From contig JAKZHN010000010.1 in the NCBI GenBank assembly GCA_037179335.1, forward strand, positions 1,061,870 through 1,125,869: a stretch of 64,000 bases of DNA. The letters are read 5' to 3'. Source of the DNA: Cyclaneusma minus (taxonomy: Eukaryota; Ascomycota; Leotiomycetes; Marthamycetales; Marthamycetaceae). The notes under the pieces were generated by a model. The model was not told the origin of the DNA. It saw only the letters and a list, made by a program, of their open reading frames with translations, and did not search any database. The first letter of the stretch is position 1, and every line of letters starts with the position of its first letter. Both the position numbers and the translations under genes were made by a program. This document shows, piece by piece, positions 43,926 to 55,093 of this stretch.

Positions 43926-46900
43926 TCAAGATGTTCCGTTAGCGAAAGTAACACCATTCGCAACACCATTAGTACCATTGGCACCGTTTGTTTTGCCGAC
44001 GCCATTCAAGCCAGCCAGACTAGCACGTCTCGCCCCGTTGGCAGCATTGATGCCATTCGCAGCATTCAAACTAGCCCGTCTCGCGCCATTCGCAGCATTC
44101 AAGCTAGCCCTTCTCGAGACACTAGCTGCATTCACCCCATTCGCGCCGTTCGAGCTGGCACCATTCAGGCCGACCAAACTCGCACGCCTCGACCCATTGG
44201 CAGAATTCGGACCGTTGGCTACTGCATTCAGGCTGGATCGTCGCGAGCCATTCGCAGCATTCAAACTAGCCCTGCGAGAGACATCGGAACCGTTCGTCCT
44301 GTTGACTAACGGCATCTCTCCAATCAGCTTCTCAAGCATCTCGCCGTTGACCGAGTAGGGCTCCTTTTCTCCGCTCTCGAAGCTGAGCACGAAGAGCGTT
44401 CGGCCCATCTTATCCCTCTTTGCTGACACCGGCAATACTCTCCCTCTCCTGCCCCTCTTCAACACCCTGCCATCTCCAACGGGCAAGATAACATCTACCG
44501 TTTCCCATTTCGGCATATACTTGCCCTTCAATCTCCTCAACTCGACACAAACTTCATTTTCTGTACTCCAATACCTGACTTGAAAGACTGAGATTTCCGG
44601 GGTAGCGGATAGACCATCGTCTTCCATCCACTCGCCCTCAAACACATGCCCATTCGAACTTCCCTGAGGAGGAAAGATTTCCACTCCGCGCCAGTCATCT
44701 TCAGGCTGATGGAAAAACTGTTTTTCCACTTCGCCCGGAGCGCGCGTAGCAACGTCTTTGCCGACCGGAATCACGGCGCCGATTTTCGCCAGGATGGGAA
44801 TGTTGGTATTCCATGGCGAGGAAATGGTGCTCCATTGGCCGCTTGCCAAATACTGGTACGGAGCGTTACAGTTCATGTAGCCGAAATCCTTGACATCAGC
44901 TAATTTGCCGTTACCGTTGGCAGAACTGGAGCTGGAACTGGGATCGGCGAGCAAGGGCAAGTACATCCTCGCCTCGTTCACACCGCTCTCGTAAACACCG
45001 CCAATCAGCAAGCTCGGGCCGAGCCAAAACTGCTCTTCGCCATCCATCAACTTCTTACTCCAGACCTCGGGGTCATGTTCACAGCCCCAGCCGATCCAGC
45101 GTTGTGCTGGGAGCGCGGATAGGTGGGAGCTGAGCATGAGGGAGTAGAGGTAAGGGAGGAGTTCGTAGCGACGCTTGATGGCGGCGCGGATGATGGGCGT
45201 TACGGAGGGGTACATGAAGGGCTCGATGATGTCGCCGATGTTGTTGTTGCCGGGGCTGGTTTTGTAGCAGTTGATGGCGAAGCGGGAACTGTGGATGCCG
45301 AGCTGCACCCACCGGACGAGGAGCTCGGGTGTGGGCTGGGGACCTTCGAAGCCGCCGATGTCGTGGCCGTAACACTAGGGTGGGGGTTAGTTTGGGTTTG
45401 TGGATGTGTGGAGAGCTTGGGAGTGAGTGGATAATGGAGTAGGGAGGGAAAAGTCGAAAGGAAGGGAGAACTCGAAAGGGAAGGAGAACGCGAATGGGAG
45501 TCAAAACCCGAATCGAGAGTCAAATGCAAATCGAGAGTTCAAATTTCAAATTGAGTGACAAAATCCGAATGGGGAGTCGAAACTCGTATGGGGAGTGAAT
45601 AGTCCAGTGAGGAGTGCGACGCAGGGGGGTGAGCTTACCTGGAGAAGACACATGCCACCGGTTAGTGACAGTGCGTTTGCGCCTTTCATGCCAGCCCAAG
45701 ATGTCACATTGTCTCCACTCCAGGTACTGGCGGCGTATCTCATCGTCCCAGCCGTGGCACTTCGTGTAAGCACATACGGTCTGACATTTGGCTCCAAGTC
45801 GATTAGAGCTTGGCAGGAAGCCTTTGCCATCAACTCCGTGTTGGTATATCGACCCCACACGCCGACATCTCTTCCATGGCTCTCCAACTCAGGACGGGTA
45901 TTCTCAAGTGCGCATTGCCACTTGTCGTCAGCAACAGTGTACTCGTTGTTGTCATTCCAAATGCCGTGGATGCCAACTTGACGAAGACCTCGCACACCTT
46001 CATACCACCACTGGTATCCTGCCTTGGAAGTGAAATCAATATGACTTCCCTCACCACTGGTCCCTCCGCCTGCACTCCACAGTCGAGTGACACCCGCTTG
46101 GTTAGTCCTCGGGTCTTTGAACAATGCATTTGCTTTCGCCAACTTGCCATATTCAGGATGGTTTGCAAGGACATAGGGCTTCACGTTGGCAATCAAGCGA
46201 ATACCCTCAGCATGGTATTGTGCCATAAACCCCGCTGGGTCAGGAAACCTATGCTTATTCCAAGTAAACACATTCCTGGTCTTCGGCTCCGTCTCCGCTA
46301 CAGTGTATCCACTGCTCATCTGAAAAGCACTGCAAGGAATGTCATGCTTCTTGAGCTTTGTCGCAAACTCCATCAATGAATCACAAGCTCTTGGCTCGTC
46401 CAACATGGAGTACTTCATGCCTCCTGAGATATAGCCCATTGCCCAGCGAGGCACTAGACGTGGGAAGCCTACGAGTTCGGCGTAACTGTGGACAACCTCT
46501 TGGATTGTCTTGCCGACCATGATGTATTCTTCGAGGCCGCCATAGTCGTGTCGGTAGACCTTGAAGTGGCCCCACATGCCGTCAACTTCGGAGCCTATGG
46601 AGCACATGCCGCGGGAGTGAGAGGTGGAGAAGATGCCCACACAGCCTTGGGGTGAGGCGCTGATGAGAAGTGGGATGTGCTTGTACATGGGATCGGTTCG
46701 GTAGATGTCGTAGCCGAAGCAATCCGTGGCGGAGAGGACGAATCCACGGTTGGAAAGGTTCATAGGGGCTGCTTTCTCGCCGAGCCCGACGTGGAGGATG
46801 TCGCGGGTGTATTCGGAGTAGTGTGCTACTCCTTCCCCGTCGAATGCATAGGAGCGGTGGTCGAGATCGCGGTGGAGGGGAGTTTCTTGGCCGGCTAGGT

Positions 46901-47249
46901 AGATGGAAACGATTGGTGGTCCGGCGAAGTCGACCATGGCTTTCGAAGAGCCAGAGTTGATGATAGCTGCGTTGGATGCGATATTGAGGCCATCATCACG
47001 AGTGTCCTCCAACTGCACGGATGGGCACTCCGTGCTGGGCCAGGGAGCCAGTCGATGGGAATCCGATGAGAAAGTTGTTCGGTAGACATTGTTTTTCAAT
47101 GCCTCGAAAGTGAAAAGACATGGCAGCTTGGTATTATCTCGCGAGATAAGAGCTACACTCTTGTGTGATAGTTTTTGCCCCCGGGAATCGGTTTTGCGGG
47201 CCCGGTCGCGGACATAGTTATGTGGTACAAACTCGAGCTGGGGCGCCAT
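43926..47249 (-). CDS. GH31 alpha-glucosidase-like enzyme with Ser-repeat tail
   Basis: Two exons on the minus strand: 47249-45639 and 45374-43926, separated by an unusually long 264-nt intron full of degenerate repeats; the product is about 1,019 aa. No signal peptide, so probably intracellular. The GH31 barrel is clear: PRWAMGYISGGMKYSM, RLIANVKPYVLANHP, nucleophile Asp in GIWNDNNEY, VLTRSATAGTMRYAASTWSGDN (acid/base Asp), then CYGHDIGGFEG and RYELLPYLYSLM. The last about 125 residues are not GH31: a low-complexity tail with six RRxSL motifs separated by NAANG/NGAN runs. The substrate may be an alpha-glucan or related oligosaccharide; GH31 also includes alpha-xylosidases, so specificity is open. 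The tail looks like a set of basophilic-kinase sites (RRAS). Divergent from the MFS gene. Confidence 0.9.
43929..44310 (-). repeat. Coding repeat: RRASLNAANG-type tail of the GH31 protein
   Basis: Six copies of [SA]RR[AS]SL followed by NAANG, NAVANG, VGLNG or AGLNG, with spacers rich in Asn, Gly and Ala. On the plus strand this is visible as repeated GCATTCAAACTAGC-like and GCCATTCGCAGC-like words. Unit length varies around 30-45 bp. Confidence 0.85.
45375..45638 (-). repeat. GH31 intron with ~19-nt degenerate tandem repeats
   Basis: In the gene sense the intron contains about nine successive 18-20 nt units approximating ACTCYCSATTCGRGTTTTG, followed by a C-rich stretch before the acceptor. 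The units diverge from one another but keep the ACTC start and the TTCG centre. The neighbouring exons have no such repeats. Confidence 0.7.
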
Positions 47250-48777
47250 GACTTGTCGAATACGAGGGTCTTTCAGGATTTCCGTGGCTTTTCGGGATTT
47301 CCGGAGACATTAAAATGTCACGGAGAGCAGATTCTGGGAAATGAAAACGAAGGGAACGACGTCTCAAGACTGAATATGCAGCTAAGGGTCTGCTGGTCTT
47401 CGAGCATAAAAACCTCGATGGAAGCAAAGAGAGGAAAGGAGAGGAAAAGAGACGCGTGCTCGACAGCGAAGCGGGCCAACTAAAAGGGATTTTCGAATTC
47501 ACGATACGAACCTGTCGTGCCAGCTCCTGCGGCCCAAAAATGGCTCTCAGGGCGGTCCATGGAAGCTACCCGTAAGTTGCCCCGTTAGTCTTCTCACGAT
47601 GGCAGTTGAGCACCACGTGTTGAACCTTGATGGGAAGAGTTGGAGCGAAAGGCGGCCGACTGGTGCGAGCCAAAGACTAAAGTGGAGTGCAAAGCTTGTA
47701 GAATGCGGGCCAGGACATCGATAGTCGACGTTGAGCATTCAATCGAGCCGCGACTGCATGTGAAGATGTTCGAGATGTTCGCAAACAGAGCAGATATGCA
47801 AGACTTGTCTAAACATATCCTCCGACGTCGGCCGTGGCTGTGTCGTGCAACGGCTGGCTTGCCGTCTGTTCTGGGAGTGGCAGGAAGTTGTCTTTTGTGC
47901 GGATCGTGTGGAACTGGATCGTACCTTTACATGTACATCAAGTGCTAGTTGATTCCTGTAGGGATGCCTAGGGCGCCTGCCAGTCCCGAGTTCTCTGGGG
48001 AAGTGGATTGAACATCGACGTCGTGTGAATGCGGGGTAGAGGGGAGTGGGTCGCGTGGGCCCTCCCCAGATCAACCCTGAAAATCCCTCCCGCGCCTTTG
48101 CCATACATCAATCACATCGAGTATTGAGCTTTGGCATCATGGTATATGCACATAAAGCTTAAGCGCAAAGAGCGAGAGTGAGGTCAAAGATGCGTTGTAT
48201 GTCGAGTTATCGCTCGAAGTGTGCCAGGAATTTCTGCGCCGGCTCGCCCGCACGGCTAGTCTAGACGCACGGACGCCAGGCTAAGCAGCTCGAACGGCAG
48301 GCCCGAGCGACTGGGTAAGGCTGGCTGGCTGTCCACTCACTCGATCCTGCCCTTCCTTTCAATGGCCATAACCAACATGGAGGAGTCGCACATGATGCCA
48401 GCAGAGCAGCTGCCAGATCCTGTTTCTGTGCCGGGCAAGAACCATCGAGAAGACTACTTTAGTCAAGAATGCTGAAATTCGACCACCCACCACCCACCAC
48501 GGTCCACCATCGACATCATCACCCGGCCGCGGCTTTGTGATATTATTTGCTTCCCACAATCCCGCCGGCCCTAGTAAATCCCCTCCCTATATCTGCATTC
48601 GCCTCTCGACTGATAGACCACCTCCCTCATGCGCTTGTCCGAGGCAGGCCGCTAATATCTTTCCCTTGCCGCCTCTCCCTTGCCGCCTCTCCATCTTCAC
48701 CAACGCCTCTATCTTCACCACCGTCTCCATCTTTACCAACGCCTCCGTCTTCGCCACCGTCTTCAGCAAGGCGGAGA
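47250..48777. promoter_or_regulatory. Divergent intergenic region, GH31 / MFS
   Basis: 1.5 kb between divergent start codons. The open frame before 48778 is a TTG-started extension of the MFS frame with tandem ACC.CCGTCTCCATCTTCACCAACGCCT-like units (about 48690-48770). It has no upstream ATG, so I treat it as leader. No other gene seen. Confidence 0.45.
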
Positions 48778-50830
48778 ATGGCCTCTGTTTCGAACACCTC
48801 AAACACCAACCTCACCAAGAACAATGTCACTGACAATGCAAACAACGATGGCGCGAGCAGCGAGGCCGGGATTCTGCCCCCCTACCTCGATGCTGAAGCC
48901 CAGCAGCAGACCCTCAGCCCCAGCGACAAAGCCGCTGCCCTCGTTGGAGTCCACTCACGGGTCAATGTCACCGCCGAAGACGACCGGCGCGTCGTCCGCA
49001 AGATCGACCAGCGCATCCTTCCCATCCTCCTGACCGTCTACTTCCTTCAGCAGCTGGACAAGAGTGCCATGTCCTATGCCTCGATCTTTGGCATTCTCGA
49101 CGATGCGCACTTGAACAACGAGAATTACTCGTGGCTGTCTTCGATCGTCTATTTCCCCCAACTGTTTCTCCAGCCCCTCGTTGCATATTTTTTGGTCAAG
49201 GTTCCTACCGGGTACTTTCTGGCTTCCATGGTGCTGGGTTGGGGTGTTGTGCTCAGCGCGATGGCGGCTGCGGATACCTTCAAGTCCCTCATGGCAACTA
49301 GGTTCTTTTTGGGTGCTTTTGAGGCCACTGTGGGTAAGGGCATATTCCCGAATCCTCTGAATTTCCCCAAGTACTTTGGAAATTCCCAGTTACTCTGGAT
49401 TCTCCAATCACTCCGCATTCTCTCAAACACTTTGGATATTCCCAGTGACTCTGGATTCTCTCAATCATTCCGAATAGAATTGTGCTGATATTTCTCCAGC
49501 GCCGACCTTCGTCGCAGTCACCCAAATGTGGTGGAGAAGAAGCGAACAGACGAAACGCAACGCGTACTGGTATGCCATGAATGGCGTTGTTAACATGGTC
49601 GGCAGCTTGCTTGCATTTGGCTTGGGTCATATCCAATCCAAAGCCCTCCACCCATGGCAAATCATCTTCTTGTTTTGCGGCCTGGTCACCGTCGTCGTAT
49701 CGCTTTACGTCTTCATCTTCATGCCGAACTCGCCAGTAGACGCAAGATTTCTCAGCGACCGCGATAGGCTTGTAGCAGTCGAGCGCCTTCGAGCAAACCA
49801 AATGGGCGTTGTTTCCAATGAGTGGAAATGGTCACAAGTGCGAGAATGCCTCCTCGACCCGAAGTCCTTCTTCTGGTTTGCTCTGATTTTCTCAATTTCG
49901 TAAGTGATACCCCGTCCATTCCTTAGTCACTGAGAACATCCTCAATGACTAGAAATATCCTCGATTACTGGAAATATTCTCGGTCATTGGGAATAATGCT
50001 CTTGCTAAACCGTTCTTTCCAGAGTTCCAAGCGGTGGCATCACTGCTTTCGGTCCCCTAATCATCAGCACCTTCGTGAGCAACAAATTCGACACAATCCT
50101 CTACAACATCCCCTGTTCGTCCCCGTTTCATCCCTCCTGCTTCTTCCCTTCAGCATACTAAGTAGCATACGCAGTCGGCGCCATCCAACTCATCGCCACC
50201 TTAGGCGGCGCCTGGGTCGCCACGCATTACAAAAAGAAAGGACCCATCCTCGCCGCCCTCTGCCTCCCTCCCATCGCCGGCTGCGTGATACTCCTCTGCT
50301 TCTCTCACATCGCCAAGCACAAAGCCCCCCTCCTCGTCGGCTACTACCTGGTCTCCTTCTATCCTGGTATCTCCCCCCTCATCTACTCCTGGTCTGCGCA
50401 AAACACTGCCGGCGAGACGAAGAAAAAGTGCGTTACGGCTATCATCTTCATCGGTCAGTCAGCGGGTAATATCATCGGTCCACACCTCTACAATACCAAC
50501 GAAAAGCCGGGATACACTCGCGGACTAGTTTCCAACCTGGTACTCTTCATCCTCCTCATCGTGCTTACGGGGCTGACTACCTTGTATCTGGCGTTCTTGA
50601 ACAGGCGACATGAGAAGAAGAGAGAGGGGTTGGGGAAAAACAAGGTTGTGGAGGATAGGTCTATGATGAGTCGGGATGAGCTGACAAGGGCCGAGCAAAG
50701 GGAGTCGCTGACTGAGATGGAGGGAACGGATTGGATGATTGAGGGAAGAGCGAGGAATGCAAATGTGCGTGACAAGGCGTTTGCTGATGAGACGGATATC
50801 AAGAACGAGGATTTCATCTATGTATTCTAG
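48778..50830 (+). CDS. MFS transporter, Dal5 / anion:cation symporter type
   Basis: Four exons: 48778-49333, 49500-49899, 50023-50114 and 50175-50830; the product is about 567 aa and all phases close. It starts at MASVSNTSN, followed by a 70-residue polar cytosolic N-terminus. The family core begins RRVVRKIDQRILPILLTVYFLQQ, DKSAMSYASIFG, then RFFLGAFEATVAPTFVAVTQMWW, YWYAMNGVVNMVGSLLAFG, PSGGITAFGPLI and LYNIPFGAIQLIATLGGAW. Twelve membrane spans are expected. Fungal relatives carry allantoate, nicotinate, pantothenate or other small organic anions; the substrate is not predictable here. Introns 1 and 2 hold repeat arrays (separate entry). It is divergent from GH31, so co-regulation is possible but unproven. 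Confidence 0.92.
49334..50022 (+). repeat. Two MFS introns carrying the same ~18-20 nt degenerate repeat
   Basis: Intron 1 (49334-49499) has about seven units near ATATTCCCAGTGACTCTGG. The clearest pair contains AATTCCCAGTTACTCTGG and ATATTCCCAGTGACTCTGG, each followed by ATTCTC.CAATCA.TCCG. Intron 2 (49900-50022) has about four units such as AAATATCCTCGATTACTGG and AAATATTCTCGGTCATTGGG in the same orientation. The exon between them (49500-49899) has none. Confidence 0.7.
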
Positions 50831-51773
50831 GCTGGGCGCGCATGGAGGCTTTTTCCGCTGCCGAGCATAGGGGAAGGAAGTGTTGGACAGCCTAGCTCGC
50901 GATGGGCTTTCTTCTTCCTGTAAGATAGTGTTTGACCACGTGATTAGCACGGGTGAGGGCTGCGAAGGCACCGCTGGCGCTAAGCCGACGGCGCTGTGCC
51001 TCAGGCGCACTGTGTAGGGCCCTGGGGCTTACTCCCAGGACCTCCCCTCGCGCTCTCTTTTTCCTTTTTAGTCACAATCAACACTTTACCCAGTTACCCT
51101 GTGTACGCCTTGTGATTCACCACCCCCTAGTTAAGTCAACAGATAGCTTATTTCGTTAGGTAGCCAGTAAAACTCATCGATTAAATTCTTTGAACTTTTC
51201 TTCGTTACTTAGTTGAGTCCTGACATGGAGGAGGTCCAGTCGTTGAAGGTGGAATATAAATCGATTTGGTAATCATCGCGCATCGACAAAATAAAAAAAC
51301 AGACAAAAAACGGCACTATGGCGCAATTGGAATCGTTTTATGGCCTGTTGTTAAGTTAGTGCATGATGCCTCCCCAAACTAGGGAAATACCCTCGCTGCC
51401 TCGCCAGACTCAACCGCGTCGTGTACGTAGTAGGTATTCCCGATTCGATTCCGAGAGCGTGCAAGATCTGAAGATTTCTTCTTTGCCTTTTTTCTCCTCA
51501 TACTTATGATTTCCTTCTCATCCCGGCCTACCCAGTTGGGCTAGGTACGTCCGGACAGATCGATGATGTGTGTGTAACACAATGAGGAGTAAAAAACATA
51601 AAACAAATGGTGAGAGCCATTCAAAGCAATCTCAAGGTAGCCTCCGACCGCTTCGATGCTCCAAAGATCCTCAAAATACCGCCCAAATCTTCCGAGCTCC
51701 GACTCCTTGCCCCTCCCGCTCTAGTTCTTCCACAACCGCCATCCTTCCCCAACATCCCCACAATCCAGCCAGC
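50831..51773. other. Intergenic between convergent genes
   Basis: 0.9 kb, 3' flanks of the MFS gene (+) and the next gene (-). A small hairpin CCTGGGGCTTACTCCCAGG sits at about 51022-51040 next to a GC-rich patch. Nothing coding. Confidence 0.4.
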
Positions 51774-53172
51774 TTACAACGACTTCTTCGCCTTCGTCTC
51801 CTGCTCCACAACTTCCTTATCGTCCTTCGCCCACATCAACGTAACAATCGCCGCACCCGGCCCCATCACCACAGTCTTCACCACCAACATCGCCAACTCG
51901 CCCACCAATCCCCCACTCAAACCCCCCTTCCGTCCCGCCTTCAGCGTAAGCGCCCAAATCGCCACCGCCGTACTCCCCACATACTCATCAAACTGCAAAA
52001 ACGCCAACGGCCCCATCGTAACATCCGTAATCTTCTCCTTCCCAAACGGATTCGGCGGCACAAACACATCCCACACACTCACATTCTGCACATCCTTGGG
52101 CCAGAACGCTGGCATAAACTCGGGGAAATATTTTGGTCCGAAGAGCAGATACAGGCTCGTGAAATGACTCAGTATACCAAACACTACAGCGAATAAATAC
52201 ACTTCGCCTAGGATGTCGCGTTTTTCTAGCAAGGTGATGGCGGTGCTGCGGGGGGAGATGAGGCGGTAGAGGGTGGAGTAGAGGGTGTGGGCGAGGAACA
52301 TCCAGACGGGGAAGAATTGCCAGATGGCGACGTAGGTTTGGTGTTGGTCGTTGGGGCGGTTGGGGAGGCACATGAGGGTGGTGGGGACGATGTAGCCGAG
52401 GATTAGGGAGAAGGGGAGGCCTTTGAGGGAGGCGTAGATGGAGGGGGTGAAAGTGGGGGGTAGGGTGGAGCGCCAGGAGAGGGCGAGGTGGAAGATGCAG
52501 TAGATGGGCATGGCGATGCCGTAGCCGAAGGCTTGGATGGTGAGGCCGGTGATCATGACACTGTGGGTGTGTTAGTGATCGCTAGGTCGCGATCGGTGAA
52601 AACCTTGGGTAGATGGAGAAGTTGCAACAACAGAGGCTTGACTCCTCCCAATTGTTGTAATGCCAGCCTGCAGAGGGAAGTGGAGTTCGAAATGGCTAGA
52701 ACCCGAACTCAGAAGCAGCCAAGGCGCAAATAGACGGATTTCAATCCGCAGCCAAGAAAAGATCGAGAAAGTAACCAAAACGAAGAAACCACAGCACTCA
52801 CATCAACCCCTGCCCAATCACACCCCCCTTCTTCGCGCCCTCCACGCACAGCACCAAATACACCGCACCCAACGTCCCAATAAACTGCACCACAAACAGC
52901 TTCAACAATAAACTCCCTCCCTCCGTCTTCCCATCCACCACATTAGCAAAAAACAGCTGCAAAACCGTCAAAGTACGATCTAGCGGTACAATGCCCGTGT
53001 AAGAAGTTTTGAGAGGCAGGTCTGTGAGAGGGAGCACGCGGGGGCCGACTTCGATGGTGTTTTTGATCATGTCGAAGTAGCCGTTGGTCTGAGAGAAGAT
53101 CCACATGGATTGGATGGCTAGGGCGAGCGTGCCGGCTAGGAGAGTGAGGGGGAGGGCTTTGGAGGCGGCCAT
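51774..53172 (-). CDS. Polytopic membrane protein of unknown function (fungal)
   Basis: Two exons on the minus strand: 53172-52802 and 52560-51774, with a 241-nt intron (AT|T split codon); the product is about 385 aa. The start MAASKALPLTLLAGTLALA is the first Met giving a hydrophobic N-terminus. About eight hydrophobic segments follow, including LFVVQFIGTLGAVYLVLCVEG, MITGLTIQAFGYGIAMPIYC, WQFFPVWMFLAHTLYSTLY and VYLFAVVFGILSHFTSLYLL. Short conserved-looking pieces are FFANVVDGKTEGG and FLQFDEYVGSTAVAIWAL. It resembles, only by general layout, fungal membrane proteins found near secondary-metabolite genes, including membrane terpene cyclases, but I cannot match catalytic residues and no such cluster is present. 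Function unknown. Confidence 0.75.
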
Positions 53173-54116
53173 GGTTCTGGTACTGGATAGAGAAGTGGGG
53201 TTTTGTGAGGTGAGGAGAGTGAAGGTGGTGCTGGTCAGGTGATTTGATCTGGCTCCCTTTTCCTTCTTCTGCAAGAGCTGGCAACAGCTCTCAAAACGTA
53301 TGCAAAAACCAACGTCAAAAAGCCACGTTCAATCTTTCTTCCAACAATCTTCCGTCCAGCTAAATCCGGTAGCGTCTCCGGAGATGCTAGGTCGCCGTTG
53401 AACGGGGCGTTGAGCTATCACCAATGGTGCGATCTAGCTTGCGGGGTGACCGGGCAGTCCAGACTGCTTCAATTGCTCTTGAAACCAAGCTACAATCGAG
53501 TTTGTGATGATGAAGGATAGCTCGAGGAAGCTTGAGCAGTTGAGCTTCAGAGGTCTGCAGTGGAGAGGCTTACATCCGATGAGGTTGATAGCATGAATCG
53601 TGTAAGCTGAGCTGACTTTAATCTTCAGGGGTCCATGTCGGCTTCAAGTGCGGGCCGCCGTGGAGTGCCTGAGGCTCCGATGAATGAAGTAGGGATTCAT
53701 TGAAGCTCCAGCATTGAGCATGATAACTCGAACTCTATCGTTTGGCTGGCCCAATGCATATGAATGATCATGGTTCAAAGGGGCTGTTGATGCAGAATCA
53801 CTCTTTTCAAAAGTTAAGTCTCAAGCCAGTCTCTGATAAGCTGCATTTCTAAAACGGACAGAGAGGTTTGCTTAGGTAGGCTGATAGGCTGTACAATCTG
53901 AAAGCTCCCCCAGCGCCGCCCATATGCATGATTAAGGTATAAATGAAATCCGGTGTCTGTCCTTATATCCCTCGCGCTGCAACAAATGGTATATACGCTG
54001 ACTGCCAAAATCCAACCAAGACCGACCACTCGTGTATCGTAGCCAGCCGACGCGTAACAAGTGCTCGAATGCCAAAAATTCTCAAACTCCGCCCAATGCA
54101 GTGGTATATTCTCTTC
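53173..54116. other. Intergenic, no gene supported
   Basis: 0.94 kb upstream of the membrane protein gene and downstream of the next minus-strand gene. No coding frame of quality and no repeats noticed. Confidence 0.45.
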
Positions 54117-54839
54117 TCAAGGGAATGAGAAGCGGACTCTCTTCTTCGGTTTCATCGGTGTCAAATTGGGTGACAACTCAGGCGTGTCCAACTCCATTCT
54201 CTGAGCTAGAGACAGCTCGTGCGATGGCGATGGTGTGGCCATGTATAGTCCCTCGTCGTCGTCGTCGGTGTCATCTCCGCTTTCTCTCTCCTCAGGAATC
54301 GAATAGACTTCAGGGCTAGGCTCTCGCCACGAATGCGGTCGCTTGAAGATAGGCAGGCTGCGGGTCTGAATTCTCCCCTTCGCGCGTAATGTTGCGATGC
54401 GATACTGCGACCGGCCTCGAGAAGTCGCTAGACTCGACGAATGCTTGCGTGAAGGAGGCGACGGCCGTCTGTGCCTTTCTGCTTCGGCTGCTGCTGCCCT
54501 CAGGTTCTGTCTCTCGGTGAACTCGCGCAGTGTCATCGGGATTGCGAGGCTGAAGTCGCGCTCGAGGAGCGGGATGTCGTCGTGGTCGTTCTGCTCCTTC
54601 ACTGGATGATGCTGAACAGATGATGGCGATACATCGCGGGTTTCGGCTGGCATGTCGGATGACTCGATACCGGCATCCAAGTCCTCGCCCAGGTCCATGT
54701 CGAGCTCCTCCGGCGGAGTGAGAAAGTATGAAAAGGGGTTTCTGTCGATAGGAGGAGTCTCATCGTCCCGGTCTTCCTCTCCGATGCGCAGTATAGTGGG
54801 CGGCCAGGAATCCCGGCGTTGGAGCTGGTTGAAAGGCAT
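54117..54839 (-). CDS. Disordered protein with C-terminal PP1-docking-like motif
   Basis: Single exon, 240 aa. The sequence is low in hydrophobics and rich in Ser, Pro, Glu, Asp and Arg; it looks largely disordered. It has acidic stretches (GDDTDDDDEGLYMATPSP), a short helix-prone segment (MTLREFTERQNLRAAAAEAERHRR) and several SP/TP sites. It ends KPKKRVRFSFP. That end fits the RVxF consensus used by regulators to bind protein phosphatase 1 (K/R-x-V-x-F preceded by basic residues). A PP1-regulatory role is an inference from one motif. Nothing else in the sequence points to a family. Confidence 0.7.
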   Translation of the reverse strand: MPFNQLQRRDSWPPTILRIGEEDRDDETPPIDRNPFSYFLTPPEELDMDLGEDLDAGIESSDMPAETRDVSPSSVQHHPVKEQNDHDDIPLLERDFSLAIPMTLREFTERQNLRAAAAEAERHRRPSPPSRKHSSSLATSRGRSQYRIATLRAKGRIQTRSLPIFKRPHSWREPSPEVYSIPEERESGDDTDDDDEGLYMATPSPSHELSLAQRMELDTPELSPNLTPMKPKKRVRFSFP

Positions 54840-55093
54840 GATTGCGTTTGGCTTCTATTTGCTTTTGTTGTGTAATGGACTGGGTATATAAGAAGCGTGG
54901 GAGGGGTCTTCTTGAAAGAATGGAAACCCGGCTCGAGGCCGGCTTATGTTCGAGCAATATAACGAGGGGGATGTAAGACCTGAGGTTATGGAAGGACCTA
55001 AGGGTATGGGTTGCCAGGCAGTGGACTGCGTGGTTTATTTGTATTCAAGAGAGGGGAGAAAGAAAGCAAATGAAAAGAGAGGAATGATCATAC
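54840..55093. other. Intergenic, promoter of the disordered-protein gene
   Basis: Short upstream region of the 54839 start codon. No feature beyond A/G-rich sequence. Confidence 0.4.
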
